The notes beneath the pieces are model-generated. The model worked only from the letters and a program-made list of their open reading frames with translations, was not told where the DNA came from and did no database searches. The position numbers and the translations under genes were made by a program. A stretch of DNA of 64,000 bases from Pirellulaceae bacterium (GTDB lineage Bacteria; Planctomycetota; Planctomycetia; Pirellulales; Pirellulaceae). Location of the stretch: contig JAHDXO010000008.1 of NCBI GenBank assembly GCA_023382975.1, forward strand, positions 124,001 to 188,000. The letters are read 5' to 3'. Positions 37,101 to 43,532 of this stretch are shown here, one piece after another (the first letter of the stretch is position 1; each line of letters begins with the position of its first letter).

Positions 37101-38769
37101 CGGCGATCCGTATTGGACGGTGAACGCCGTGGAGGCGCGTCCGAGCCAGACCGCGACGGCTCTGACGGTGGAACGGGTCATCGGACTCGTCGCCCAGAAT
37201 CCCCAAGAACCGCTGCCTGCGGATGCCACGACGGACACGTTCCGAGTCACCGGCGCGACGATCGGCGATTGGTACACACTGAGCACCGACTGGGGGCAGA
37301 TCGTACCGTCGCAGGATCAGGACGCTCGATACGCGGGCGTCCAGGTCCGGGCATCGGCGAGCGAGTTCACGTTCACCGTCCGCCGAGGCACGAGCGCCGT
37401 CACGGCCAATGTGAGGATCGAGCAAATTGGCGGCACCTCGCGAGGCGCGACGACGCAAGTCTACAGGAACCCCGCCGTCCGCCGTTTTGATTTCAACGGC
37501 TCGGGCAACGCCACGCAGGCCGATTTCACGGGCATCCGCGGCAATCACTTGTACACGGCCAGCAACGGCTACGGCTGGACGCAAGCGGTGTCCGAGTTCC
37601 AACGCGCTTCGGCGGCCAAGACCAGTGTCGACTTGTACCGCGACGGCCATTGGGGCTCCGCCGCGCAGACGTTTCGAGTCGCGGCGGACAACGCGCTGAC
37701 GTACGGCATCCGCGTGTATCTCGGCGATCCCAGTTTCGCGCGGAACTTTATCCAGGTATCGACCGATGGATTCGCCAGCCACCAAACGGCCGCGGCGACC
37801 GGCGCCAATCAGTTCACGACCGTGGTGTTTACGAATGTCACCCCAACCGACGGGCTGTTGAACATCAGCATCCGCAACGCGGGCGGCGATCCGTACTGGG
37901 TGGTCAACGGGATCGACGTCTGGACCGGAACCGATCCCGCCGAAGCGCCGTTACTGGCGGGAGCCCGGTCCGAGCAGATGGTCGGCGGCTGGCTGACCGA
38001 AGCGGCGGTGGCCGCGGTGGTGCCGGCGGCTCGCGAATACTGGATCTCGGCGGGGTTGAACGACGTGCAGTTGGCCGAGTTGGATCGCACGCCGATCGCG
38101 ATCGGCGATCTGTCGTACCGCGGCGCACTGGGCGTAACCCGGCCGGAAGGCGTCTGGCTGGACGCCAGCGGCGCGGGGTTGGGGTGGAATGTCGTCAGTG
38201 GTCAGTGGTCAGTTGTCAGTGGTCAGTTGTCCGGGACTGAGTTCTTCCAAATGCCGACTGCCAACGGACAACTGCCGGCGATGGCCTATGACCTGCTGAC
38301 CGTTCTCACTCACGAGTTGGGCCACGTGCTGGGCTACGAAGATCTGGACGCAGAAGAGAGCGGGTCCATTTTTCCGCGAATGGGGACTGTCCGCTATTCC
38401 AGCAGCGACCATATCATGGTGGGCGTGTTGCAGCCGGGAGTGAGCCGCCTTGCGTTGCCAGCGGGCGATTTCGCGCCGACCTGGATTCTCGGCGCGAGTT
38501 CCTCGCGGTTGCTGCTCGACCGACCCGCGGCCAGTGGGCGCGGGCTGCTGGACGGGCGCGGATTGGCCGTCGATCGGGTTCTTGAGGATTTGCTGCGCGA
38601 CGATCGGCGAGGCGTCACGGACGCTCGGCAGGATGCCGAGCAGGACGACTGGAAGCATTTGATCCGCAGTCCGCGCGACAACGGCCGTTTGGAAGTCGAT
38701 GATTTCTTTGCCCGCCTGGCGGAGAGCATTCCATGTACGAGCAACCTGCCAAGTCTTTGCCTGCCCTAA
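28174..38769 (+). CDS. Giant surface protein: autotransporter-type repeats, three galactose-binding-like domains, metallopeptidase-like C-terminus
   Basis: The protein has 3,531 residues from the ATG at 28174; the frame extends further upstream but without a ribosome-binding site. The N-terminus carries the planctomycete motif FFEMLEDRRVLSG. Residues about 160-940 contain autotransporter-associated beta-strand repeats (TKQGAGTVTLSSGSSSYTGA, KAGPGTLVLSGSAANTYTG, TKTGGGTLTLTAANTYSGA). Residues about 1100-2550 are haemagglutinin-like beta-helix repeats. Three related beta-sandwich domains follow (about 2564-2716, 2828-2989, 3101-3251), each with LYRDGHWxS- or LLRDGxWSS-like and GGDPYWxxNxxE elements. 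HELGHVLGYED starts at H3380, a HExxHxxGxxD zinc motif with Asp as third ligand. A dispersed repeat is translated just before it. The protein is probably secreted and adhesive. The 3' end overlaps the next gene by 37 nt. Confidence 0.85.
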   Translation: MAILRRKPQFRSDARRRKTTSVAARRRLFFEMLEDRRVLSGTQATVYVDDGFAGNLNDPILDADLGTTGNQAATFGVNAFNTIGQALTALTTNGTVIVNGGTYAEAIALTGTQTLRITGPNAAQTVVIGSLATVAGQMVNIVGSSSLTIGDGSNTTIAGTITGSGSLTKQGAGTVTLSSGSSSYTGATIIHGGTLRLEHVNATGTTSGVTVNDTGVLELVRIGAFDSSVFYARPVILNHGSTLRGVGNGVNYRATGYPMIASGATVNFATVSANPALPDILRIETAATNAAGSNSTPTINITGPGTVALQLGSNDFRGHWNLSDGTLRVLANNSFGNPTASGALAGSTLTFSGGNLLIRSDNALSFNGGSATNIPVTVSADATITMQRNSETGIGVEHGFGDLSIGSYALTVTRDSTFTTPSVNTSIAFLGTTTLTGNAVFRMSRGHSGGPNQLLRLKGGITDGGSARTVTFDNSGDFAGEAVALVEGTRTLQAGTRLDLTGNQNVRLVLVGASASDNASVRYANTAVGTGAILDLRSNLAATFNNNLILDADGELRQSRTSQDNPVNLTFGNITVNGNRTLIVATGSDISNHRDFSFIAGAVSLNGDATFHVANNGNGTGRLNVAGAITQSSGARSVTKAGPGTLVLSGSAANTYTGSTFVNSGYIRLEKTAGVNAIPADLVVSNGGVVFSASHQIADTATVTMSSAPSVFNGTGANVGAVTVAETIANLIVHGGIFNTGQGSNWTVTGAASFTGGEGNTIFVGHSGTTVSFGGLSLLGMTAEAGSNPGATNTFTLYGNNTSRQSTITVGNGGLTLDGSRLNIRRGSAAGALGSRLILNGGVTTTGSAASFITEDAAGGTFGTIAVQLSGTSGAATRTISVGGGADLTIGVPIANGAATPGSLTKTGGGTLTLTAANTYSGATSIDAGRLALSHASNNNLPSSTSLDLAAGAELRASGLNASRLNLASGQTLRGVGTVTGSVTALSGSSVAPGSSPGILTIDGSLALNSGSTLAVEIGGTAAGSGAGFHDRVDVTGGGTVTIGNATLAPSLFGGFVPDSSTLQSFVIIDNGGTNAVSGSFSGLSEGSPVAVGASTLYVAYTNNQVVLNSQPVINGTDGADTLILRRNAANTAFEYKLNAYPFIAIGNPAAFQFHGGEGDDLLIADFVYGNPIPGSGGAGEGIFYDGGQHGTRGDVLQIKGSGTQAATYSPSATTAGAGTVTFDGRTVNFVGLEPVDLIDLALVNFVFPNADDEVTVTDGKDAATGLLDSLIVSGASGGVGFATTHLRGNAAVVIDTVTGGSDGDDSVTILGGAAAHGNGDLTIGTGDGDDSVDVTGSLTVGGDVAIHSQSIQFLGGTIAAGPGKNVTLNAGSGAISTSGSGVDVAAQSLTASATIGIDLDTAVGNVTLANHGAGNVQIDATSSLELRGLFVQDGHATIQTVGSLTSAPSTTINVSGQASLTAAAIALGQDEDDTTHFGSLAFNSGGAVAIREDSSTIVSGASTAGAGLTLTSSAGIAFDANVAVTGIASIASNGDISQPGGSVQATSLLVTGSGNTTLNQAANDVGTLAVDRIDGTFSFTDADHVTVGTVGATSGIATGSGAVILSAGGDITLGRVTTTGEVRLTAIDGAIIAAGLGGAEIAAGSAALRAKTGIGDDANALDLAVGTLAASTDSGDIHLVNQGGLTIGTVDGLGGLAIQDTGDHNSGSDHIRVRADGPITIAAAVVNHAGGNIVLAAEGTADTDNLTADANISATGGSGSIRLFAGNSIRLTDAVTVSAVGDGAVLLSASTHFNNGALLNGFNASSGTDGRIAMDDGSAIQSESGDITLRGDGDVLLSVVTSVSGELTVTADYDGPEGGLSDGAGAILDNTLTEAVNLATGGTATLSAGSGIGSAGGADDIDTQISTLVATNSTSGNIFVEESNGLVVGGAGVRMLDGNGHIGIVVSLGDLTLNSDVSAHGSGAINMTAAGGSIAMSDGTTTSSDAGDITVSAAADVAISLLASLTGNIFVTAGAGDSLAGAIIENTNAETPNLVTSGRVTLEAETGIGSAGGAADIDISAGELVATNRTAGNIFVRETDGLTIVGTGARTLAGNGTIGIRVDAGDLTVSGPVAAHGSGAIGLNADAGSIAMADGTTAASGSGAITLNAQADITLGGVATAGVVVATAATGAILDGGDLHPDIIAGSMALRAATGIGSSDAIETSVNSLAAVNSTSGNIDIVNLVNGLLTIGIVDGLSGAVNAAVAGTLSVSSAGSLTVTDSAAGTTAEVSAEGAVTLTAIDAIDREDHLTVVAGAIVRSVAGRAELRAGDNLTLANGSIVAALSSTIVLRGDFQDEDGSGSVMQLLGTLIAASGDYQIQVFGGPNADQITLNPGGSDSAASTVIDGDGGNDEYFIHTERLDGGANAALVTDSGGGTDRATVYATAAPENIDVDNNVADPNAQQTGGFVRNITTGRIVRYTATLETLTVRSEDGTDTFLVKPSRTTEITVHGGTPTFGDSGIPPGDTLTFNSYDNTFLIVCGTIHTDHPDDPASPGPKVFQPVHYRNIEHMPLDPLGTTVPLRFDMDATLAGTQTNYLRVLPTTLYQPGVTTHGWDAPVNGFDRGTAGFTSTFADLLRDGHWSSAPRRFTAEVADGWYLVSVKTGDKSFRRDQFRVTHGDTGQILLDGVATPAGQIAEHTFVMLVRDGTLDLTFSNMGGDPYWVLNGIEIRPGNILTFGSPETDVPLIADGVTQTTFFGYKATPGALVTIDPQLDTLGDHRPETTLTIAFPPDADPDVLGHQVWADVHGEFSYTVVHPSAVGTMRARYAEVTGAQASCFSVDFVAPSIRRFDFNSDASPTQAPLAATPPGDPFGYVGVLPTQLTSPGAGYGWLTAAAGFARGELAGTDFSNLLRDGAWSSGPRDFRMQLQPGTYDVTVTFGDASFARDRMQVTVVAGSGAGLTNVATAAGQFVHGSFTASTDARGELVLRFSDAGGDPYWTVNAVEARPSQTATALTVERVIGLVAQNPQEPLPADATTDTFRVTGATIGDWYTLSTDWGQIVPSQDQDARYAGVQVRASASEFTFTVRRGTSAVTANVRIEQIGGTSRGATTQVYRNPAVRRFDFNGSGNATQADFTGIRGNHLYTASNGYGWTQAVSEFQRASAAKTSVDLYRDGHWGSAAQTFRVAADNALTYGIRVYLGDPSFARNFIQVSTDGFASHQTAAATGANQFTTVVFTNVTPTDGLLNISIRNAGGDPYWVVNGIDVWTGTDPAEAPLLAGARSEQMVGGWLTEAAVAAVVPAAREYWISAGLNDVQLAELDRTPIAIGDLSYRGALGVTRPEGVWLDASGAGLGWNVVSGQWSVVSGQLSGTEFFQMPTANGQLPAMAYDLLTVLTHELGHVLGYEDLDAEESGSIFPRMGTVRYSSSDHIMVGVLQPGVSRLALPAGDFAPTWILGASSSRLLLDRPAASGRGLLDGRGLAVDRVLEDLLRDDRRGVTDARQDAEQDDWKHLIRSPRDNGRLEVDDFFARLAESIPCTSNLPSLCLP
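38194..38275. repeat. Dispersed GTCAGTG-type repeat translated within the giant gene
   Basis: Tandem GTCAGTGGTCAGTGGTCAG-like units span 38194-38231. CAGTTGTCCG at 38225 onward is mirrored by CGGACAACTG at about 38264-38273, giving an inverted repeat. The element encodes a VVSGQWSVVSGQLSG stretch in frame immediately ahead of the metallopeptidase motif. Confidence 0.7.
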
Positions 38770-40619
38770 GCACGATTCTCCTTGGACTGCTGGCCGTCAC
38801 GGCGATCGCCGCGGATCAGCCGACGCAAGCTGCCGGCAACTCGCCCGTTGCGTCTTGGCGATTCGAGACGATCGAGTCGGGAGTGGTTCGCGACTCTTCC
38901 GGCGAACTGGCGGGGAAGATCGCCGGGGCTCCGGAGCTGATTTCCGGCGTCGAGGGACAGGCGCTGAAGCTGGACGGCCAGGGCGACTATGTCACGGTCC
39001 CCTCCGCCGACGCGATCGCGTTTGCCGACGGCGACTTCAGCATCAGTGCCTGGGTGAACGTCTACGCGCTGGACCGCGGCCAGCAGATGATCGTGGCCAA
39101 GAACGTCTACTCGGCCAATCAGCGGGAGTGGGGACTGATGGTCGATGCCGACAACCGCTGGCGGTTCTATCTCTGGGACCAGGGATGGAAGACCGTCGAC
39201 TCGCAGACCGCTTCGCAGCCCGGCCATTGGACTCACGTCGCGGTGACGGTCGAACGTGGAACGGGCCGCTTGTATGTGAACGGAAGACCCGAGGGCCAGG
39301 CCCGGCTGGCCCCGTCCGTTCCGGCCACCGAGGCGCCGCTGACGATCGGAGCCGTCAACAACGGCGGCCGGTTGATGCAGATGTTCTTGGGGGCGATCGA
39401 CGAAGTATCGCTGTTCCGCGGCGTACTTACGCCGGCAGAGATCCGAACGATGGCGGACAAAGCGACCTCGCCGCACAAGATCGAGATCCCTGAACTGGTC
39501 AAGATCTGGAGTGGCGGCCCGGTTCCGAACAGCGCCGAGATTCCCGTCCTGCCCGGCGTCGAATTTCACGTCATCAAACCGTACGAGTTCTCGAAGGACG
39601 GCTACCGCTTTCTGCACGGCGTCGCGTTGGCGTGGCACAAGGGTCGGCTGTACGCTTCGTTCGGTCACAACCGAGGCGGCGAGAACACCGACACCGAAGA
39701 AGCCCGTGGTTGTGTCAGCGACGACGGCGGCCGGACGTGGAGCGACGTGTGTACGATCGACTCGGGTCAGCCGGGGCTGGGGGTCAGTCACGGCGTCTTC
39801 TTGTCGCATCAGGGAAGTCTGTGGGCGTTCCACGGCGCGTACCGGGGCATCATGGACCAGGTCCACACCCGCGCCTATGTACTGGATGAACCGACCGGGC
39901 ATTGGCAGGCTCGCGGCGTCGTCGTCGAAGGCGGCTTCTGGCCCATGCAAGAACCGCTGAAGATGGCCGACGGCAACTGGATCATGTCCGGCGCGCGAGT
40001 CGGCGACGGGAATCCGGCGGCGGTTGCAATCAGTCGCGGCGACGACTTGACGAAGTGGGATTTGGTCGTGATCCCCAAAGCCCCGTCGCTGCCGATGTGG
40101 GGCGAATCGTCGGTGATCCTGGACGGCCAGCGCGTCGTCAACGTGGCTCGCCACGGCAACCAAGCCGTTGCGTTGGTGGCGACCAGCGACGATTTCGGCC
40201 GCACCTGGACGCCGTCACGACCCGGCAACCTGCCGATGGTGACCAGCAAGCCGTACACGGGCACGCTGAGCACCGGCCAGCACTATTTGATCGCCACGAC
40301 CACGGCCGACAGCGGGCGGCGTCGCTCGCCGCTGACCATCGCCGTCAGCCGCCCCGGGCAGCGCGAGCTGTCCCGAGTCTTCGTCATCCGGCACGCTTTG
40401 TTTCCCGAGGGGCCGGGCGAATCGCACGAGCGAGCCGCGCTCGCCTACCCGTACGCGGTCGAACACGGCGGCAGACTGTACGTCGGTTATTCCAACAGCG
40501 GCGGCGGAGTCGGCCGCACAGGCGAAGGCCGCGAGCGATGGAACAACAACAGCGCCGAATTGGCCATCATCCCTGTCTCGGCCCTGTTGGACGAAGAGAC
40601 TCAGCAAAACTCGCCATGA
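38733..40619 (+). CDS. LamG domain plus sialidase-like (BNR) secreted protein
   Basis: The protein has 628 residues from the ATG at 38733 with a signal peptide (about 1-27). Residues about 40-225 are a laminin-G/concanavalin A-like domain (VASWRFETIESGVVRDSSGE, then GDYVTVPSADAIAFADGDFS, and WTHVAVTVERGTGRLYVNG). Residues about 285-615 form a six-bladed sialidase-like propeller with Asp-boxes SDDGGRTW and SDDFGRTW. Such proteins bind and often cut acidic glycans, but the sialidase catalytic residues were not traced. The start overlaps the giant gene by 37 nt, suggesting coupled expression. The last 100 codons and the sequence after the stop are duplicated at 43652-44214. Confidence 0.85.
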   Translation: MYEQPAKSLPALSTILLGLLAVTAIAADQPTQAAGNSPVASWRFETIESGVVRDSSGELAGKIAGAPELISGVEGQALKLDGQGDYVTVPSADAIAFADGDFSISAWVNVYALDRGQQMIVAKNVYSANQREWGLMVDADNRWRFYLWDQGWKTVDSQTASQPGHWTHVAVTVERGTGRLYVNGRPEGQARLAPSVPATEAPLTIGAVNNGGRLMQMFLGAIDEVSLFRGVLTPAEIRTMADKATSPHKIEIPELVKIWSGGPVPNSAEIPVLPGVEFHVIKPYEFSKDGYRFLHGVALAWHKGRLYASFGHNRGGENTDTEEARGCVSDDGGRTWSDVCTIDSGQPGLGVSHGVFLSHQGSLWAFHGAYRGIMDQVHTRAYVLDEPTGHWQARGVVVEGGFWPMQEPLKMADGNWIMSGARVGDGNPAAVAISRGDDLTKWDLVVIPKAPSLPMWGESSVILDGQRVVNVARHGNQAVALVATSDDFGRTWTPSRPGNLPMVTSKPYTGTLSTGQHYLIATTTADSGRRRSPLTIAVSRPGQRELSRVFVIRHALFPEGPGESHERAALAYPYAVEHGGRLYVGYSNSGGGVGRTGEGRERWNNNSAELAIIPVSALLDEETQQNSP

Positions 40620-40876
40620 CCCGCACGCCAAGTCGCCGGCGACTCGGTGCTCAAGTCGCTCCAGCCGATCGGCCCAACCAGCGACCGAGAGGGCAATATC
40701 CAGATCGGCCCATTCCGCCGGGCGGCACGGATTCGGCCCCGAATCAACTGCTTGACGGGCAAGGGATGAAAGCGATAATCGTGGAATGGCGGCAGGCGGG
40801 ATCGCCCGCCTCGCCGGTCGGCCTACTCCCAGGCTGCAGTGCCTGCGACAGGCCGTTCTGGACAATCACAAGTTCG
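40314..40876. repeat. Segmental direct duplication, copy 1 (563 bp)
   Basis: This segment is collinear without gaps with 43652-44214 (offset 3,338). I count 27 mismatches by eye, most of them at the two ends, with a central run of about 300 bp identical. It covers the 3' end of the LamG/sialidase gene and its downstream region. The 40620-40893 gap holds nothing else recognisable. Confidence 0.95.
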
Positions 40877-40893
40877 GCCTCATGGCGTGAGAG

Positions 40894-41601
40894 ATGAGCA
40901 GCCTTGAAGAATTCCGTCGAGCCAACACGCGGCGCGCTACTGTGCTCACGATCGGCGGGCTCCGTCCCACCCGGAATCCGCTGGCCACGCATTTCGGCCT
41001 CGCACCGGTCGCATCATCCGAAGAGTCCTGGCCCTATGTGGGTGACCGCCCGTTGTTCTTCATCTGTCAGTTGAACCTGACCGAAGCCCCGTTCGTCCCT
41101 GAACGGCTTCGGGACCTTGCACTACTCACGGTGTTCATGGACATGGAGGCCCGGCGACTTGGGCGGGAGAACGGCGACGGCTGGTTGGTGCGGAGCTATG
41201 CTACGCTTGAGGGTCTTCGGCCTCTGGCCATTCCGGCGGGGGCAACCGTGCCACGAGGATTCGAGGTGCGGTACGAGTTGGCCGAAGACCATCCGGTGTA
41301 TGATGACCCCGAGTTGAAGGTTGTGCCCGGCTTCAATCGGAACGGCGTGCATCTGGAGAACATTCATCGGACGAAGATGGGGGGGTACGCCAGCAACATC
41401 CAGTCAGAGCAGTGGTGGTGGTACACCTATACGCCTGAGGAAATGCTGCCGGGCCATCCGAGCGAACCGCGATACTGCTTCCAGATCGCCAGCGAAGACA
41501 AGGTTGGTCTGTATTGGGGCGACAACGGCATTTTGTACTTTGCGCGCGGCACGGCCCCAGATTGCGAGACGCAGTGGTTTCTGGATACGCAGTGCTATTG
41601 A
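40894..41601 (+). CDS. DUF1963 (YwqG-like) protein
   Basis: The protein has 235 residues. It fits DUF1963: THFGLAPVASSEESWPYVGD, then FFICQLNLTEAPFVPERL, and a C-terminal GDNGILYFARG. Proteins of this family are cytosolic, structurally known from YwqG, and of unknown function; they are frequent in mobile gene cassettes. It starts 18 nt after the end of duplication copy 1 and is followed by an attC-like palindrome. No partner gene overlaps it. Confidence 0.85.
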   Translation: MSSLEEFRRANTRRATVLTIGGLRPTRNPLATHFGLAPVASSEESWPYVGDRPLFFICQLNLTEAPFVPERLRDLALLTVFMDMEARRLGRENGDGWLVRSYATLEGLRPLAIPAGATVPRGFEVRYELAEDHPVYDDPELKVVPGFNRNGVHLENIHRTKMGGYASNIQSEQWWWYTYTPEEMLPGHPSEPRYCFQIASEDKVGLYWGDNGILYFARGTAPDCETQWFLDTQCY

Positions 41602-41610
41602 GTGAAGTCC

Positions 41611-41706
41611 GGCCGAACCAGACGCTGCACCTGACACCGGCCGCATGCAGGCTTTCTGGGATTGATAGCTCGCTGCGCGGCCGGTGCAGGTGAACTTGTT
41701 CGTTAC
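41611..41706. repeat. attC-like imperfect palindrome after DUF1963 gene
   Basis: The left part GGCCGAACCAGACGCTGCAC continues CTGACACCGGCCGC; the right part is GCGCGGCCGGTGCAGGTGAA followed by CTTGTTCGTTAC. The halves pair with small bulges and the layout (GGTGAAC, six bases, GTTAC) mimics integron attC sites. The core GTTACGA departs from the GTTRRRY consensus, and no integrase is in the window. Confidence 0.4.
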
Positions 41707-41840
41707 GATCCAAAACCGACCCGCGACGGAACCGACGGACGGCATCATTTGCGGCGCAGAAATGGAAGCACCGCTCACGGGGCCAACGGACGTCGGGATG
41801 GATGCCTGAAGGGGCCACTCGCGGCGCAGCGGTCTTTGCT

Positions 41841-41897
41841 GGAGTTCACACTTCAGTGTGTCCGGGAAGACCACCAACACGCTGAAGCGTGAACTCC
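41841..41897. repeat. Dispersed palindrome GGAGTTCAC...GTGAACTCC
   Basis: Inverted arms GGAGTTCACACTTCAGTGTG and CACGCTGAAGCGTGAACTCC surround a short loop. It can form a strong hairpin and lies between the DUF1963 and toxin genes. Confidence 0.75.
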
Positions 41898-42248
41898 AAC
41901 GGCTCGCAGGGCCACGTTCGGCGGCATGGGATCCGGGATGGTCCGCGGCGGGGCATAGTTGTATGCTGATGGAGACGTAGAGAACCTCTACGCCCGCGGG
42001 GTGCCCGTTGGCGGCCTGCTGCCAGATTCCATTCCTCTGGGCAACGGAAGATCGTAACCAAAGGATGCAAGCGAGCGGGGGTAATTTCGGTTGCCAGTAG
42101 TTGCGTTTCCCGTCGTCGCCGCCCCGTTCTCCTCGTCGTTCGGGCAGGGCGTCGGTTGCAGTCGCGCTGGCTTCACCGGCATCGCGCGTTGTGGTATCGT
42201 GGCTTCGGGGGATGGTTGTCGATGGAGGTTTTCGCCGGATGAGAGAGC

Positions 42249-42542
42249 ATGTTCCGGATTGAATTGACCACTGAGGCTGCGGTGGACTTGCGGTCTTTCC
42301 GGAGGTACGACCAGGAGCAGATCGTCGGCGGCATCGAGGCACAACTCCCGCACCAGGCCGCCGAACCATCGCGTAACCGAAAACGCCTGCGTCCGAACCG
42401 GCTGGCGGAATGGGAACTGCGAATCGGCGACTTCCGCGTTTTCTATGACGTCGATCTAGACGAATCTCTGGTTAAGATTGAAGCGATTGGCTACAAGGTG
42501 GGCAATACGTTGTTCGTGCATGGCGAGGAGTACGAATTATGA
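42249..42542 (+). CDS. RelE/ParE-family toxin
   Basis: The protein has 97 residues: MFRIELTTEAAVDLRSFRRY, then RLRPNRLAEWELRIGDFRVF followed by YDVD, and VKIEAIGYKVGN. The RxLRPNxLAxWELRIGDxRVxYDV pattern is that of RelE/ParE toxins. RelE members cleave mRNA on the ribosome and ParE members block gyrase; which applies is unclear. The stop overlaps the antitoxin ATG by 4 nt. The toxin gene comes first, the same reversed order as the pair at 62129-62679, whose toxin is clearly related. Confidence 0.87.
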   Translation: MFRIELTTEAAVDLRSFRRYDQEQIVGGIEAQLPHQAAEPSRNRKRLRPNRLAEWELRIGDFRVFYDVDLDESLVKIEAIGYKVGNTLFVHGEEYEL

Positions 42543-42790
42543 AGACCGTTGCCGTGCCGCCGCAGGCGGCCGAGATAAACGAGTTGCTGGACCAAGCACG
42601 GGAGGACGAGATTCTGGTGCGGACAGCCGACGGATCGGAATTCCTGCTTTCGGCCGTTGACGAGTTCGACCAGGAAATCGCCCGTACTCGGCAAAACGCC
42701 AAGTTGATGGCGTTGCTGGACGAACGCGCTAAGCAGTCCAAGACCATCCCGCTGGACGAGGTGAAGCGACAGCTTGGATTGACTGATTGA
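42539..42790 (+). CDS. Antitoxin paired with RelE/ParE toxin
   Basis: The protein has 83 residues: MKTVAVPPQAAEINELLDQA, then EDEILVRTADGSEFLLSAVD and a charged helical tail ending VKRQLGLTD. The N-terminal half resembles Phd/YefM-like antitoxins that present a small beta-sheet for DNA binding; the tail would neutralise the toxin. It overlaps the toxin gene by 4 nt and has no role suggested apart from that pairing. Confidence 0.8.
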   Translation: MKTVAVPPQAAEINELLDQAREDEILVRTADGSEFLLSAVDEFDQEIARTRQNAKLMALLDERAKQSKTIPLDEVKRQLGLTD

Positions 42791-42932
42791 CCATGTAGCG
42801 GAACTAACCCGAATCAAACATTGGACCAGAGCCGCGATCGGGTCGTGGAGAATGGATGCGTTGATTCGTCGCGGCCCGGTCAAAACCGTCGTTCGACAAT
42901 GTTGGTGGGAGAGAGAGGGGTGGAGCACTGCC

Positions 42933-43343
42933 GTGTCCAAGTCTGCCGTCAACAAACGCGAGGGTGTGTTTCTGCCTGCCTACGCCCGCGCGGCGGTCTA
43001 CGGCGTCGTTTGGCTGCCGGTCCTGGGGCTGGTTGCGATCTTCGTTCCCAAGTTCGAGGATCTGTTCAGCACATTGGCGGAGACGGCCGAATTGCCCGCA
43101 GTTACGGAGTGGCTGCTTTGGTTTGCCGGGATGGACAAGGCCCTGTTCTTTCTGCCGTCTGCGCTCGTCCTCATCCTGTTGATGTCGGCTGACATCGGCG
43201 TGGCCAGCTTATTGCATGGTTCCGGGCGCGGGTGGCTATATTGGATATGGCTCGGAGGCGTTGTCGTCTTGGGCATCGTGGCTGCCGCTTTTGTTACGAC
43301 CGCTTTGTTACTTCCCGTCCTGAAGATGAGCGCGTCGATATGA
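42933..43343 (+). CDS. Small three-helix membrane protein
   Basis: The protein has 136 residues from the GTG at 42933; an upstream ATG at 42852 would add 27 implausible residues. Three hydrophobic segments are visible: around AAVYGVVWLPVLGLVAIFV, FFLPSALVLILLM and WLGGVVVLGIVAAAFVTTAL. The segment VPKFEDLFSTLAETAELPAV between the first two resembles the periplasmic turn of type II secretion GspF proteins, which reads P-x-F-x-x-x-(F/Y) followed by LP. That similarity is weak. Function unknown. Confidence 0.6.
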   Translation: MSKSAVNKREGVFLPAYARAAVYGVVWLPVLGLVAIFVPKFEDLFSTLAETAELPAVTEWLLWFAGMDKALFFLPSALVLILLMSADIGVASLLHGSGRGWLYWIWLGGVVVLGIVAAAFVTTALLLPVLKMSASI

Positions 43344-43403
43344 TGGGCCGTCGAGGCTGGTACATTGATCGCTGGCCGAAGACGCAGACGGCGGGAAGCG
43401 CAG

Positions 43404-43532
43404 GTGGCAGATCCGCTTTCGATTTCCGCCAGGCTGCTCGACGCGCTGAACCGGTGCCCCGCCTGCGGCATCGCCGAAGTTGTGAAGTTGACCCAGTCCT
43501 TTCTGCACCCACCGATGGTCTGCATGCTATGA
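43404..43532 (+). CDS. Possible 42-residue CPxCG peptide
   Basis: A GTG at 43404 opens a 42-codon frame with a CPACG zinc-knuckle-like motif in DALNRCPACGIAEVVKLTQ. Its TGA overlaps the ATG of the next frame (43529) by 4 nt. Supported only by the overlap and the motif; it may be a truncated remnant. Confidence 0.3.
   Translation: MADPLSISARLLDALNRCPACGIAEVVKLTQSFLHPPMVCML

Larger units (their letters stand above)
41602..42248. other. 647-bp non-coding stretch with two palindromes
   Basis: No gene is supported here. It holds an attC-like imperfect palindrome (41611-41706) and a separate palindrome (41841-41897). The remainder up to the toxin gene at 42249 shows no recognisable feature beyond what must be that operon's promoter. 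Confidence 0.5.

Noticed and set aside
38194-38231. Tandem GTCAGTG units considered as a CRISPR or minisatellite
   Set aside because: Units are too short and without spacers; the sequence is coding and part of a known type of dispersed repeat.
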